Source: a virus
Length of the DNA: 40,582 nt
Virus record (IMG/VR): IMGVR_UViG_3300020183_000184
Span: 1 to 40,582 of that record
Direction: 5' to 3' (one strand)
Shown: positions 22,032 through 28,583 of the stretch, in pieces
How positions within the stretch are numbered: position 1 is the first letter of the stretch
How the letters are laid out: every line of letters starts with the position of its first letter
Notes under the pieces: generated by a model
The model's database searches: none
Told to the model about the DNA's origin: nothing
The model's input: only the letters and a program-made list of their open reading frames with translations
Made by a program: the position numbers and the translations under genes

Positions 22032-22623
22032 CAATTACATAGCGTCCTCTGCCATTGCTAAACCAGGAGTATGTACTAGTACTACTCGTCCTGCTAGTCC
22101 TTATGAGGGTCAGTTTATTTACGAAACAGATACAAGCAAAACATTGTTGTGGACTGGTTCTTTATGGGTTACTCAAAATTGGGCTGGTCAATGTGCATTT
22201 TCGGCGTATAACCCAAGCAATATACAAATTTGTAGTAGCGGAACATCAACAAACGTTTTATACCCATATACAGAAAGATATGACCTAGGAAGCAACTTTA
22301 ATGCAACTACTGGAGTTTTTACTGCTCCAGTTTATGGTGTCTATTCTTTTTCTATTGTTTTGCACGCAATGGGAATCTCTGCCAGTACTGATTTCCTTTT
22401 CGTTAATATGACTGGCAACATTAACGTTGAGTTTATGGTCGTTTCGGGAACTAGTAATGAAAATTATAATACTAGTGGACAAGGAACACTTTCCACAGTT
22501 TTGAACGCTGGAGAAGTAGTGGGGCCACCAACTGTTGGGACAAACACAGCACAAGGTGCGGCGTACTGGCGTGGTGGAAATACTTTTAATAGTTTTACTG
22601 GAATGTTGGTGCGCCCACTATGA
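22021..22623 (+). CDS. C1q/TNF-like fibre-tip protein
   Basis: 200 aa, started by the joint. The N-terminal peg motif KPGVCTSTTRPASPYEGQFI then YETDTSKTLLWTGSLW is shared with the next gene. Residues about 60-200 read as a C1q/TNF-type jelly roll: YDLGSNFNATTGVFTAPVYG, VYSFSIVLHAMGISAS, then LSTVLNAGEVV and a closing GMLVRPL. The 'f....G.ft.p..G.Y.f...' pattern is characteristic. Such heads trimerise and bind sugars or proteins. ATGA overlap to the next gene. Confidence 0.75.
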   Translation: MPINNYIASSAIAKPGVCTSTTRPASPYEGQFIYETDTSKTLLWTGSLWVTQNWAGQCAFSAYNPSNIQICSSGTSTNVLYPYTERYDLGSNFNATTGVFTAPVYGVYSFSIVLHAMGISASTDFLFVNMTGNINVEFMVVSGTSNENYNTSGQGTLSTVLNAGEVVGPPTVGTNTAQGAAYWRGGNTFNSFTGMLVRPL

Positions 22624-23180
22624 CCATTTCATCTAACGCTACAGGACTAAGACCGGGGGTCTGTACGTCGTCTACTAGGCCGAGCAACCCGTTTACGGGG
22701 CAGATTATCTACGAGACTGACACGGGTTATCTGCGTGTGTGGGACGGTTCAGCGTGGGACTACCTCAGCCAGTCTGCGGATAACACGGCTGCGTTACGCC
22801 CAGCGGCAGGTCTGATTGGCACGGTGGCTAATTGGGCAAGCAACACTAAAACTGTTAGTTCGGCATCTCCAACAGTTGACTTGTATGACCAAACCTTGAA
22901 TTTGGTCGGTGGAAGAAATTACAAATTGAACTGGTCTTTTGACGTATTCCATTCTGCTGCCGTTACATGGTTTCTATATGTTTACGTCAACACTGTGTTT
23001 ACGGGGACGTTGGCATTTTCTAACTCGTACCAAATTGGTACATCGTGGATTTACCCAAATACCACTACGTCATCAAAACGCATACAACTTAGGGCGTCGT
23101 ACAACTCGGGGGCTGGAACCGCCTATTTTGGAAGTTTGGCAATAGGTGGTGTGTGGCTTGAGGACGTCGGTCCTACGTGA
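22620..23180 (+). CDS. Fibre-tip protein, second type
   Basis: 186 aa. The N-terminal peg (LRPGVCTSSTRPSNPFTGQI, YETDTGYLRVWDGSAWDYLS) is followed by a different beta-rich head of about 120 residues: NTKTVSSASPTVDLYDQTLN, NYKLNWSFDVFHSAAVTWFL and FGSLAIGGVWLEDVGPT. The pair with the previous gene shows head exchange behind a common peg. Its stop overlaps a GTG that opens the 24-aa frame in the 62-bp repeat. Confidence 0.7.
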   Translation: MTISSNATGLRPGVCTSSTRPSNPFTGQIIYETDTGYLRVWDGSAWDYLSQSADNTAALRPAAGLIGTVANWASNTKTVSSASPTVDLYDQTLNLVGGRNYKLNWSFDVFHSAAVTWFLYVYVNTVFTGTLAFSNSYQIGTSWIYPNTTTSSKRIQLRASYNSGAGTAYFGSLAIGGVWLEDVGPT

Positions 23181-23251
23181 CCATTTCGGTTTGCACTAGC
23201 ACCTACAACAACACCCCCGACCAATTATGTGCTATTGTCTCGAGCGTATAA
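23177..23251 (+). CDS. 24-aa ORF inside the 62-bp repeat (copy B)
   Basis: GTG 23177 overlaps the preceding stop as GTGA; the frame reads VTISVCTSTYNNTPDQLCAI then VSSV and stop. It has the same frame and most residues as the ORF at 15248. Of the five nucleotide differences in the repeat, one is silent and the rest give N/T, C/P and V/A changes. Product doubtful. Confidence 0.3.
   Translation: MTISVCTSTYNNTPDQLCAIVSSV
23183..23244 (+). repeat. 62-bp direct repeat, copy B
   Basis: Matches 15251-15312 at 57/62. It ends at the same CTCGAG. It sits at the exact downstream end of the fibre locus. Confidence 0.9.
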
Positions 23252-23254
23252 GTA

Positions 23255-23270
23255 CACCCCTCGAGGGCAC
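23255..23270. repeat. Palindrome with CTCGAG core
   Basis: CCCTCGAGGG at 23258-23267 is a perfect 10-bp palindrome within CACCCCTCGAGGGCAC; 12 nt are shared (inverted) with the element at 10438-10453. A second CTCGAG lies 17 nt upstream at the end of the 62-bp repeat. No T-run; possibly an mRNA hairpin or binding site. Confidence 0.5.
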
Positions 23271-23311
23271 AATAGTTGTAAAGAGTTTCCGCAACAAGGA
23301 GTGATGACAAA

Positions 23312-23467
23312 ATGGAAGAACAGCTCGACCCGCAAACACTTATCGACGAACTCGTCAGGCGCATCCAAACACTAACGCTCGAAAACGTGGTGTTATCAGC
23401 GCGCCTCACAGCAGCAATCAAATCACAAAACGAAACAACTGCCAGCGGAGACGACACAGGGCAGTAA
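23312..23467 (+). CDS. Small helical protein
   Basis: 51 aa from ATG 23312, with AAGGAG about 10 nt upstream (a nearer ATG in another frame at 23304 is too close to the SD and out of frame). MEEQLDPQTLIDELVRRIQT then LTLENVVLSARLTAAIKSQN shows a clear heptad pattern, so a coiled-coil oligomer is likely; the tail is ETTASGDDTGQ. It follows the fibre locus and opens the accessory cassette. I do not recognise a family; short coiled coils of this kind are common around phage tail genes. Confidence 0.6.
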   Translation: MEEQLDPQTLIDELVRRIQTLTLENVVLSARLTAAIKSQNETTASGDDTGQ

Positions 23468-23470
23468 ACA

Positions 23471-23707
23471 TTGGTTACCATCAATCGCTCCGTCGCCATG
23501 ATGGACTCGCTCAAGCAGGAGCTGTTTACGCTGTGCATCCAGAATGGCATTGACCCAGAGACGCTGGACATCGAAAATCCAGATTCCGACCCAGCAATAG
23601 CGGCGTCTACTCCTCACGAGCATAACTTCTATGCAATTCGTAGAATTAAGCAGGTATGCGAGGGATACGTCTTGGCTAAAGGGAAGTTTGATAATCTAGC
23701 CGAGTGA
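23471..23707 (+). CDS. Small paralogous protein, member 1
   Basis: 78 aa if started at TTG 23471 (CAGGG upstream); ATG 23498 or 23501 would shorten it by 9-10 residues. The core LKQELFTLCIQNGIDPETLD then IENPDSDPAIAA and a C-terminal helix IRRIKQVCEGYVLAKGKFDN matches the proteins at 26994 and 28312: a helix ending 'eLf.Lc..nGiDPe.iDien' and a second helix 'ie.lc..y....gk'. Three copies lie within 5 kb, one on the other strand. Function unknown. The stop overlaps the next gene as GTGA. Confidence 0.65.
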   Translation: MVTINRSVAMMDSLKQELFTLCIQNGIDPETLDIENPDSDPAIAASTPHEHNFYAIRRIKQVCEGYVLAKGKFDNLAE

Positions 23708-24144
23708 TTCGTTCGGTTTACTGCCCTTCTGAGGAGTTCCTTGAAGAGGCGCAATCTTTAGCTGAAAAAAATAGCCTGTCTATAACTATTGGACGGTCGG
23801 AATCTATGGAAAATATAGATTTTGACGAAACCAGGGTATGCATTGTCCACATCCCCACAATTCACATTTTTAATATTTCATCGCCGACCCTTCCGATTGG
23901 ACTGATGCAGGCTTTTGGGTATACGTGTGATTACATTGATTTTAAGAAAGATGGCAATACTCCGATACTGAAAGTCAGGTATGGGCATAATTTTTCAGAA
24001 GAAATAAAAATACAGCCTTTTTATCTAGAGTCCCATATAGCAAAGTATTCGCATAGATTTTCTTCGGCAGGCATACATGATGTGAGTATTGTTGTTGCCG
24101 GGGAAGAATATGTCAAAAATTACACATTTGAGGTGACGGAGTGA
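23704..24144 (+). CDS. Hypothetical protein with C-terminal beta domain
   Basis: 146 aa, GTG start overlapping the previous stop (GTGA). The N-terminal part (VYCPSEEFLEEAQSLAEKNS) is helical; the middle includes IVHIPTIHIFNISSPTLPIG. The last 35 residues (KYSHRFSSAGIHDVSIVVAG, EYVKNYTFEVTE) look like an Ig/PKD-type strand set ('h.F...G.h.v.i.v.g'). It is translationally linked to the 2OG oxygenase (GTGA). No enzyme motif is visible. It could be a partner or substrate of the adjacent enzymes. Confidence 0.55.
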   Translation: MIRSVYCPSEEFLEEAQSLAEKNSLSITIGRSESMENIDFDETRVCIVHIPTIHIFNISSPTLPIGLMQAFGYTCDYIDFKKDGNTPILKVRYGHNFSEEIKIQPFYLESHIAKYSHRFSSAGIHDVSIVVAGEEYVKNYTFEVTE

Positions 24145-24728
24145 AGATAGAAGTTTTAGCGCCATGCATCAACTATTACACAGAGGTATATGACGCTTAT
24201 CCATTAATAGAAATGCTTGAAGAGGAGGCCGATAAATCGTGGCCTCGGATGGAGTGGGCGAGGTCATCTACCGGGCAGGCTGGTAATACATCTGTAAATG
24301 AGTACCGCTCGTCAATGGAAATGTCCTTGCTACCGATTATGACCGAAGAGGACATACCGGAGTTAAACCACATAAAAGATGGGTTTCATAAAATATACAG
24401 TGAAATAGATAAGTGCGTCTGGGACTACAGAAACCAGTATGAATTATTTATTTCTCGTCACGAGCCATTTAGTGTTTTGAGGTATGAGAATAGCGCTGAA
24501 TACCATATACATACAGACTCGTCCCCAGAGAACGGAAGAGTCATGAGTATGGTTGGGTACTTTAACGACGGATATGAGGGCGGAAAATTGGAGTTCCCAT
24601 TATTTAATGTAGAAATTCAGCCAGAGGCCGGCTCTGTAATCCTCTTTAGTTCGGCATATCCATACCAACATGCTGCACACCCAGTAACGAAAGGCACCAA
24701 GTATTCCTTGGTGACGTGGTTCCAGTGA
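24141..24728 (+). CDS. 2-oxoglutarate/Fe(II)-dependent oxygenase (prolyl-hydroxylase type)
   Basis: 195 aa; GTG start in a GTGA overlap. The double-stranded beta-helix signature is complete: YHIHTDSS supplies the HxD iron ligands (H124, D126), HAAHPVTKGTKYSLVTWF supplies the distal His (H177), and K187 stands where Arg or Lys binds 2-oxoglutarate. EGGKLEFPLFNVEIQPEAGS is the usual 'GGeL.fp.....v.P..G.' stretch. These enzymes hydroxylate side chains of proteins or small molecules using O2 and 2-oxoglutarate. Relatives are frequent in T4-like cyanophages near tail genes. The substrate is unknown; the neighbours (DUF6065-like, halogenase) suggest a shared modification pathway. Confidence 0.85.
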   Translation: MKIEVLAPCINYYTEVYDAYPLIEMLEEEADKSWPRMEWARSSTGQAGNTSVNEYRSSMEMSLLPIMTEEDIPELNHIKDGFHKIYSEIDKCVWDYRNQYELFISRHEPFSVLRYENSAEYHIHTDSSPENGRVMSMVGYFNDGYEGGKLEFPLFNVEIQPEAGSVILFSSAYPYQHAAHPVTKGTKYSLVTWFQ

Positions 24729-25531
24729 GAAAAGTAAAGTACAAGATTGCAAATTTCACTTCGGATATTCCGAGAGTGAAAAAAAACGAAATGCTTATAA
24801 TTCCGCATACAAACCTACTGTGGGAAGTGCCTCCATTTACGAATAGAAACAACAAGCCAGAGTGGTGGAAAAATCTAGAAAAGGGGAAAGGCTCTCTCCG
24901 GAGGTGCCATGGAACTATTGACTACCTGTCTCTGGGCGTCACATTTTCGCTATGGACAAATGTTCACGTAAGACCGACAGCGAACAACAAAAGTTTCGAG
25001 CTCAAGCTGGACCAAATGGGCGCACCAGAAATGAGGCCAGAGTTTAGAACCGAATGGTTCCCGTACTCCTCAACGGAGGGGTGTCCGTTTGCAAAAAACA
25101 GAGAAATACCTGAAGGCGACTTTCCCAAGCTGGTTACGCCCTGGATGTTTAAAACTGCACCAGGGTATTCCACACTAATCCTTCCGACCCTATTTGAGCA
25201 AAATCCCAACTATTCAGTTTTGCCGGGAGTTGTTCATACCGACTACTACCACGCAATAAATATTGTTCTCAATATACATACTAAAAATGAGTTCACTATA
25301 CCGATAGGGACCCCCATGTATCAGTTGATTCCATTTAAGAGGAGCGACAATACCTCCGAAATAATCAAGGGCAACGAAAGCATGTGGAGATTTGTAAACG
25401 GAAGAGGTGTTGGCCAGCACTACTTGGGCGATTTTGACAGAAGAATTTCGTACCGCAGGGAGTTGGCGCGAGCCGATGATTCTGTGGAAAAAGAAGACAA
25501 GTCGCTTATTGAAAGAATCCTGAGAAGATGA
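24725..25531 (+). CDS. DUF6065-like phage protein
   Basis: 268 aa from GTG 24725 (GTGA overlap); an in-frame GTG at 24716 gives three more residues. Residues about 130-220 contain LVTPWMFKTAPGYSTLILPT, SVLPGVVHTDYYHAINIVLN and IPIGTPMYQLIPFKRSD. This is the pattern of a phage-associated family ('...W.i.tppG.s.l.t.P.n.....f..l.GvveTD....in...........i..GtPi.qviPf.R') that I recall as DUF6065, a small all-beta, dUTPase- or cupin-like fold. The N-terminal 100 residues contain NLLWEVPPFTNRNNKPEWWK. Enzymatic role unknown. It lies between the oxygenase and the halogenase, coupled to both. Confidence 0.65.
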   Translation: MRKVKYKIANFTSDIPRVKKNEMLIIPHTNLLWEVPPFTNRNNKPEWWKNLEKGKGSLRRCHGTIDYLSLGVTFSLWTNVHVRPTANNKSFELKLDQMGAPEMRPEFRTEWFPYSSTEGCPFAKNREIPEGDFPKLVTPWMFKTAPGYSTLILPTLFEQNPNYSVLPGVVHTDYYHAINIVLNIHTKNEFTIPIGTPMYQLIPFKRSDNTSEIIKGNESMWRFVNGRGVGQHYLGDFDRRISYRRELARADDSVEKEDKSLIERILRR

Positions 25532-26991
25532 TTAAAACAATATGTGTTGCTGGTTCAGGAACGGCTGGGAACATATTCGCCTTGATGCTTAGGCAGGCAT
25601 TTCCGTCATGTGAAATCATAAAGGTCTACTCTCCAGAAATAGGCATAGTTGGCGTCGGTGAGGGCTCGACTGAACACTGGAAAATGTTTATGAATATGTG
25701 TGAAATCCCATTAGGGGAGATGATTGTAGAGACTTCAGCTACACACAAACTAGGAATTAGGTTCGAAGGGTGGACAAATCACACCCCTGATTATTTTCAC
25801 AGTATTAGCGGCAACGAGTATCTAAACCAGTTTGGGCTAATGGGGCTGTACTCGGGTCTTAATGAAAACAGAAAACTTCTAACTAATTCAATTTCTTATA
25901 GAGGTCTTATAGAGCATTCCGTCCACTCGAAAGACCCACACAACAGGACAAATCAGTTTCACTTTGACACTTTCAAGCTCAATAAATACTTCGAAAAGCT
26001 GTGTATTCAAAGGAATATAAAACTTGTAGAGGCTGAGATAAAAAATGTGGAAATTGATGTGGAAAACGGACGAATAAAGTCCCTTCACCTAGACAATAAT
26101 AAAGCTGTCAGTGCTGACATATTTATTGACGCAACGGGTTTCAAAAGAGTGCTGATGTCGGCCGTCGGCGCAAATAAATGGAAGTCATATTCTAAATTCC
26201 TCCCTATGAATGCGGCAATCGCATTTCCTTCAGCTTTGCCAGAAGACAGAAAAATAAACCCCTTCACTAGGGCTATAGCAAAATCATCTGGGTGGATGTG
26301 GGAAATTCCCACACAAGAGAGACGTGGCAACGGTTATGTGTACTGCTCTGAATTTATTTCTGAAGAAGAGGCTGTTAATGAGGCGTCTACTCAGGTCGGC
26401 TTCGAGGTTGAACCAGCAAGAAAGTTCTCAATAGACCCAGGTTGTCTTGAGGAGCAATGGGTGAAGAACGTCATTTCAGCAGGACTATGTTCAAGTTTTG
26501 TCGAGCCACTCGAAGCAACCTCCATAGGTTCAACAGTGATGCAATCTGTGGCGGCAGTTAGGTATTTGGCTGGATACAACGGAAGCCCGGTTTTGGCAAA
26601 AAACTACAACGCGCGGATGAATGAAATGATGGAGAATCTCGTGTCCATGATTTCTCTTCACTATCTCTCAGATAGGGGAGATACGGAATTTTGGAGATTC
26701 GCCCAGGGGCTGGATAGGCCGGAATATCTGGTCGAACTTCTGGAGCTTTGGGCAGTGAGACCACCGACAGAGGGGGACATGAAGAAGGGGCAATATGAGT
26801 TATTCCATGAACCCCATTTCTGGCATGTAGCTCAGGGCCAGGGGCTCATCAGCGCTGACGCCTCCTCGCGTATAATTGACATGCTTGGTATTAGGCAGGC
26901 AGTCAACAAAAAAATATGGGACCTCAAGGTTGAGCAAACCGCTGAACCAGTGATTGACCATCTAAAAGCACTACTTGCTCTAAAGGAGTAA
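25528..26991 (+). CDS. FAD-dependent tryptophan-type halogenase
   Basis: 487 aa; ATGA overlap. The diagnostic features of the flavin-dependent halogenase family are present. GSGTAG (9-14) and GVGEGST (42-48) bind FAD. ATHKLGIRFEGW (71-82) carries K74, equivalent to the catalytic Lys of PrnA-type enzymes. WMWEIP (256-261) is the WxWxIP motif that separates halogenases from monooxygenases. FVEPLEATSIG (324-334) contains the conserved Glu of EPLE. Length (about 500 aa) is normal, so it is probably active. Reduced FAD would have to come from a host reductase. A marine cyanophage homologue (VirX1) halogenates small aromatic substrates in vitro, and phage versions lie among tail genes. The natural substrate is unknown. 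Confidence 0.9.
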   Translation: MIKTICVAGSGTAGNIFALMLRQAFPSCEIIKVYSPEIGIVGVGEGSTEHWKMFMNMCEIPLGEMIVETSATHKLGIRFEGWTNHTPDYFHSISGNEYLNQFGLMGLYSGLNENRKLLTNSISYRGLIEHSVHSKDPHNRTNQFHFDTFKLNKYFEKLCIQRNIKLVEAEIKNVEIDVENGRIKSLHLDNNKAVSADIFIDATGFKRVLMSAVGANKWKSYSKFLPMNAAIAFPSALPEDRKINPFTRAIAKSSGWMWEIPTQERRGNGYVYCSEFISEEEAVNEASTQVGFEVEPARKFSIDPGCLEEQWVKNVISAGLCSSFVEPLEATSIGSTVMQSVAAVRYLAGYNGSPVLAKNYNARMNEMMENLVSMISLHYLSDRGDTEFWRFAQGLDRPEYLVELLELWAVRPPTEGDMKKGQYELFHEPHFWHVAQGQGLISADASSRIIDMLGIRQAVNKKIWDLKVEQTAEPVIDHLKALLALKE

Positions 26992-26993
26992 AA

Positions 26994-27242
26994 ATGGGTA
27001 TAGAACAGTTTCTATCTGCGGAAGATAAAAAGGCTGCACTTGGGGAGGTTAAGTCACTCCTTGAAAGGGAGATTTATTTCCTGTGCCTGAAAACGGGCGT
27101 AGACCCGGAAGAGATTGACCCAGAGACGTTTACCGCTCAGGGGGTAATCAATCCCGTGCCCGTGAGCATGATGACGTACCAAATAATTGAAACCCATTGT
27201 AAGAATCTAGTAGCGGTTACAGCAAAACTAGCGACAATGTAG
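26994..27242 (+). CDS. Small paralogous protein, member 2
   Basis: 82 aa; GGAG 5 nt before the ATG, 2 nt after the halogenase stop. The core LEREIYFLCLKTGVDPEEID then PETFTAQGVINPVPVSMMTY and IIETHCKNLVAVTAKLATM parallels the proteins at 23471 and 28312. Its position directly behind the halogenase makes it a candidate helper or target peptide, but no such link is visible in sequence. Confidence 0.65.
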   Translation: MGIEQFLSAEDKKAALGEVKSLLEREIYFLCLKTGVDPEEIDPETFTAQGVINPVPVSMMTYQIIETHCKNLVAVTAKLATM

Positions 27243-27252
27243 GGCCCGGATT

Positions 27253-27972
27253 ATGGTATGGCCCCAGTATCTAACGCTACCAAATGAGGTAATTTTTAGA
27301 CCACCGGCAACGGAGCCGCCTGGTTACAATGGCGTTTTTCAGTTAATGAAAAGCTTTTTTGTTGTTGAAGGTCTAAATGTTCCCAGAACTGGGCGTTGCG
27401 AGAATCTTTGCTATAGCTCGGACTCCCCGGTTGTTGGCACAAAATATGAAAGCGAAGTAAACCTACTCGGAAAGAAGTCACCATTTTCCGGCACCTCACT
27501 AAAGACAGAGAATCTAAAAGTAGTGCGGTGGGTAATGGATGTAAAAGGGCTGTTTTCTATTGTGTATCTGGAATACACAGAACACCCAGTCGTCTATGGT
27601 GAATCGAGAGACTCTTTCTATTTGGAACAGGACGACTCCCCGTCAGCGATGTGGGTTGGCAGAACTCTTCCAGAGCTTTTCAAAAACATGAGAGAATGGT
27701 CCATCCTTCTGGATGACCCCTTCAATTCTGACCACCCCGTTGCACAGATTTCCAAAGCTGCATTTGATTACATGGGCACCCCAGAATGGGTGTATGAGGA
27801 AATAGATAATATGCCCGATATGCATTTATCTAGATTTCTCAAGGGCGATGAAAACTATAGAGAGCTCGTATGGGGGTTCCCTCAGTTTTCTAACGAAATG
27901 ATTGATTGGCTTGACAGCCACTTTAAAGCCAATAAATTCAAATCTCTTGAGCAGATGCTTGAGGAAATGTAA
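27253..27972 (+). CDS. Hypothetical protein of the halogenase cassette
   Basis: 239 aa from ATG 27253. A well-formed soluble protein with motifs LPNEVIFRPPATEPPGYNGV, KVVRWVMDVKGLFSIVYLEY, PSAMWVGRTLPELFKNMREW and the acidic C-terminal region DDPFNSDHPVAQISK, ending HFKANKFKSLEQMLEEM. No catalytic signature or TM is visible. It has the same strand and tight spacing as the halogenase, so it is probably part of the same operon; the stop overlaps a 25-aa ORF (TAATG). Confidence 0.55.
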   Translation: MVWPQYLTLPNEVIFRPPATEPPGYNGVFQLMKSFFVVEGLNVPRTGRCENLCYSSDSPVVGTKYESEVNLLGKKSPFSGTSLKTENLKVVRWVMDVKGLFSIVYLEYTEHPVVYGESRDSFYLEQDDSPSAMWVGRTLPELFKNMREWSILLDDPFNSDHPVAQISKAAFDYMGTPEWVYEEIDNMPDMHLSRFLKGDENYRELVWGFPQFSNEMIDWLDSHFKANKFKSLEQMLEEM

Positions 27973-28049
27973 TGACATTACAGGAAGAAAAACTTTACAA
28001 AGAAGCCCAACCGTACAACCACGGATTTTTCGTTTTATGGTCTGATTGA
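27972..28049 (+). CDS. 25-aa ORF at the end of the forward operon
   Basis: TAATG overlap with the previous gene. MTLQEEKLYKEAQPYNHGFF then VLWSD and stop. The start is well placed but there is no independent support. The stop lies inside the first inverted repeat of the terminal region. It may be a leader or a non-functional frame. Confidence 0.3.
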   Translation: MTLQEEKLYKEAQPYNHGFFVLWSD

Positions 28050-28075
28050 AACATTTAAATCAGATGTTCAGACAT
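28041..28075. terminator. Inverted repeats between convergent operons
   Basis: TCTGATT-gaaacattta-AATCAGA (28041-28064) forms a 7-bp stem; GATGT-TCAG-ACATC (28062-28075) forms another. They lie between the last forward ORF and the reverse zinc-ribbon gene, where a bidirectional terminator is expected. No long T-tract follows, so termination efficiency is uncertain. Confidence 0.4.
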
Positions 28076-28099
28076 CAGACAGAATATCTGGCCTATAAA

Positions 28100-28315
28100 T
28101 CACCAATGCCCGACTGGGCACTCGGCGTGCTGTAGACGCACCTTGAGGTTCATAAAACAACCACACTTACGACACTGGTTTGTCGCTTCAATAAAATGAG
28201 GGCATTCGGTACATATTGAGTACCTATTACGCGCTTCTTCATCGGATGCGTATTTGGTCGACTTCCTGAAAAAGTCTAAAGGAGAGGCTTTTTTACCGCG
28301 ATTTTCTCTTGTCAC
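28100..28315 (-). CDS. Small zinc-ribbon phage protein
   Basis: 71 aa from GTG 28315, which overlaps the preceding stop as GTGA; the longer frame from 28360 overlaps its neighbour by 49 nt and is rejected. The C-terminal half has six Cys positions in two knuckles: YSICTECPHFIEATNQCRKC then GCFMNLKVRLQHAECPVGHW. This 'iC..Cp.f...t..CrkCGCfm..K..l..a.CP.g.W' pattern is a recurrent small phage zinc protein (DUF6171-like from memory). It is the last gene of the reverse tail operon. Confidence 0.75.
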   Translation of the reverse strand: MTRENRGKKASPLDFFRKSTKYASDEEARNRYSICTECPHFIEATNQCRKCGCFMNLKVRLQHAECPVGHW

Positions 28316-28575
28316 GAAAGAGAGTCTATCTTGCCTTGCAACATGGCGTAAGCATTGCACAGTTCTTCAATTCGTGACACCTCGATTGATTTACTGGGAT
28401 TCTTTTCGTCATCTTTAAGTGATGCCAAAATTGAGTTTTCAAATGGGTTGGAAATATCTATATCATCAGGGTCTATCCCATTGATGGCCAGCAGTCTGAA
28501 CAACTCTGTCGCTATTTGTGACTTAGCAGCAGAAAGCGAAGCCATTTTCTGTATGTTTGAAATTTCAAGTTTCAT
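28312..28575 (-). CDS. Small paralogous protein, member 3
   Basis: 87 aa; AGGAG 5 nt before the ATG. The core AKSQIATELFRLLAINGIDP, DDIDISNPFENSILASLKDD and SRIEELCNAYAMLQGKID is closest to member 1 at 23471. It is the only member on the reverse strand, at the junction where the two tail operons converge. It lies just after the His-rich fibre gene and overlaps the zinc-ribbon gene (GTGA). Confidence 0.65.
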   Translation of the reverse strand: MKLEISNIQKMASLSAAKSQIATELFRLLAINGIDPDDIDISNPFENSILASLKDDEKNPSKSIEVSRIEELCNAYAMLQGKIDSLS

Positions 28576-28583
28576 TTCTTCTC

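Noticed and set aside
15251-23244. Variable/template repeat pair of a diversity-generating retroelement
   Set aside because: The 62-bp copies do not differ mainly at adenines, lie outside RBP C-termini, and no reverse transcriptase gene is in the window.
25528-26991. Alternative reading as a simple FAD monooxygenase or geranylgeranyl reductase
   Set aside because: The WxWxIP motif, EPLE segment and the Lys in ATHKLGI together fit the halogenase family specifically.
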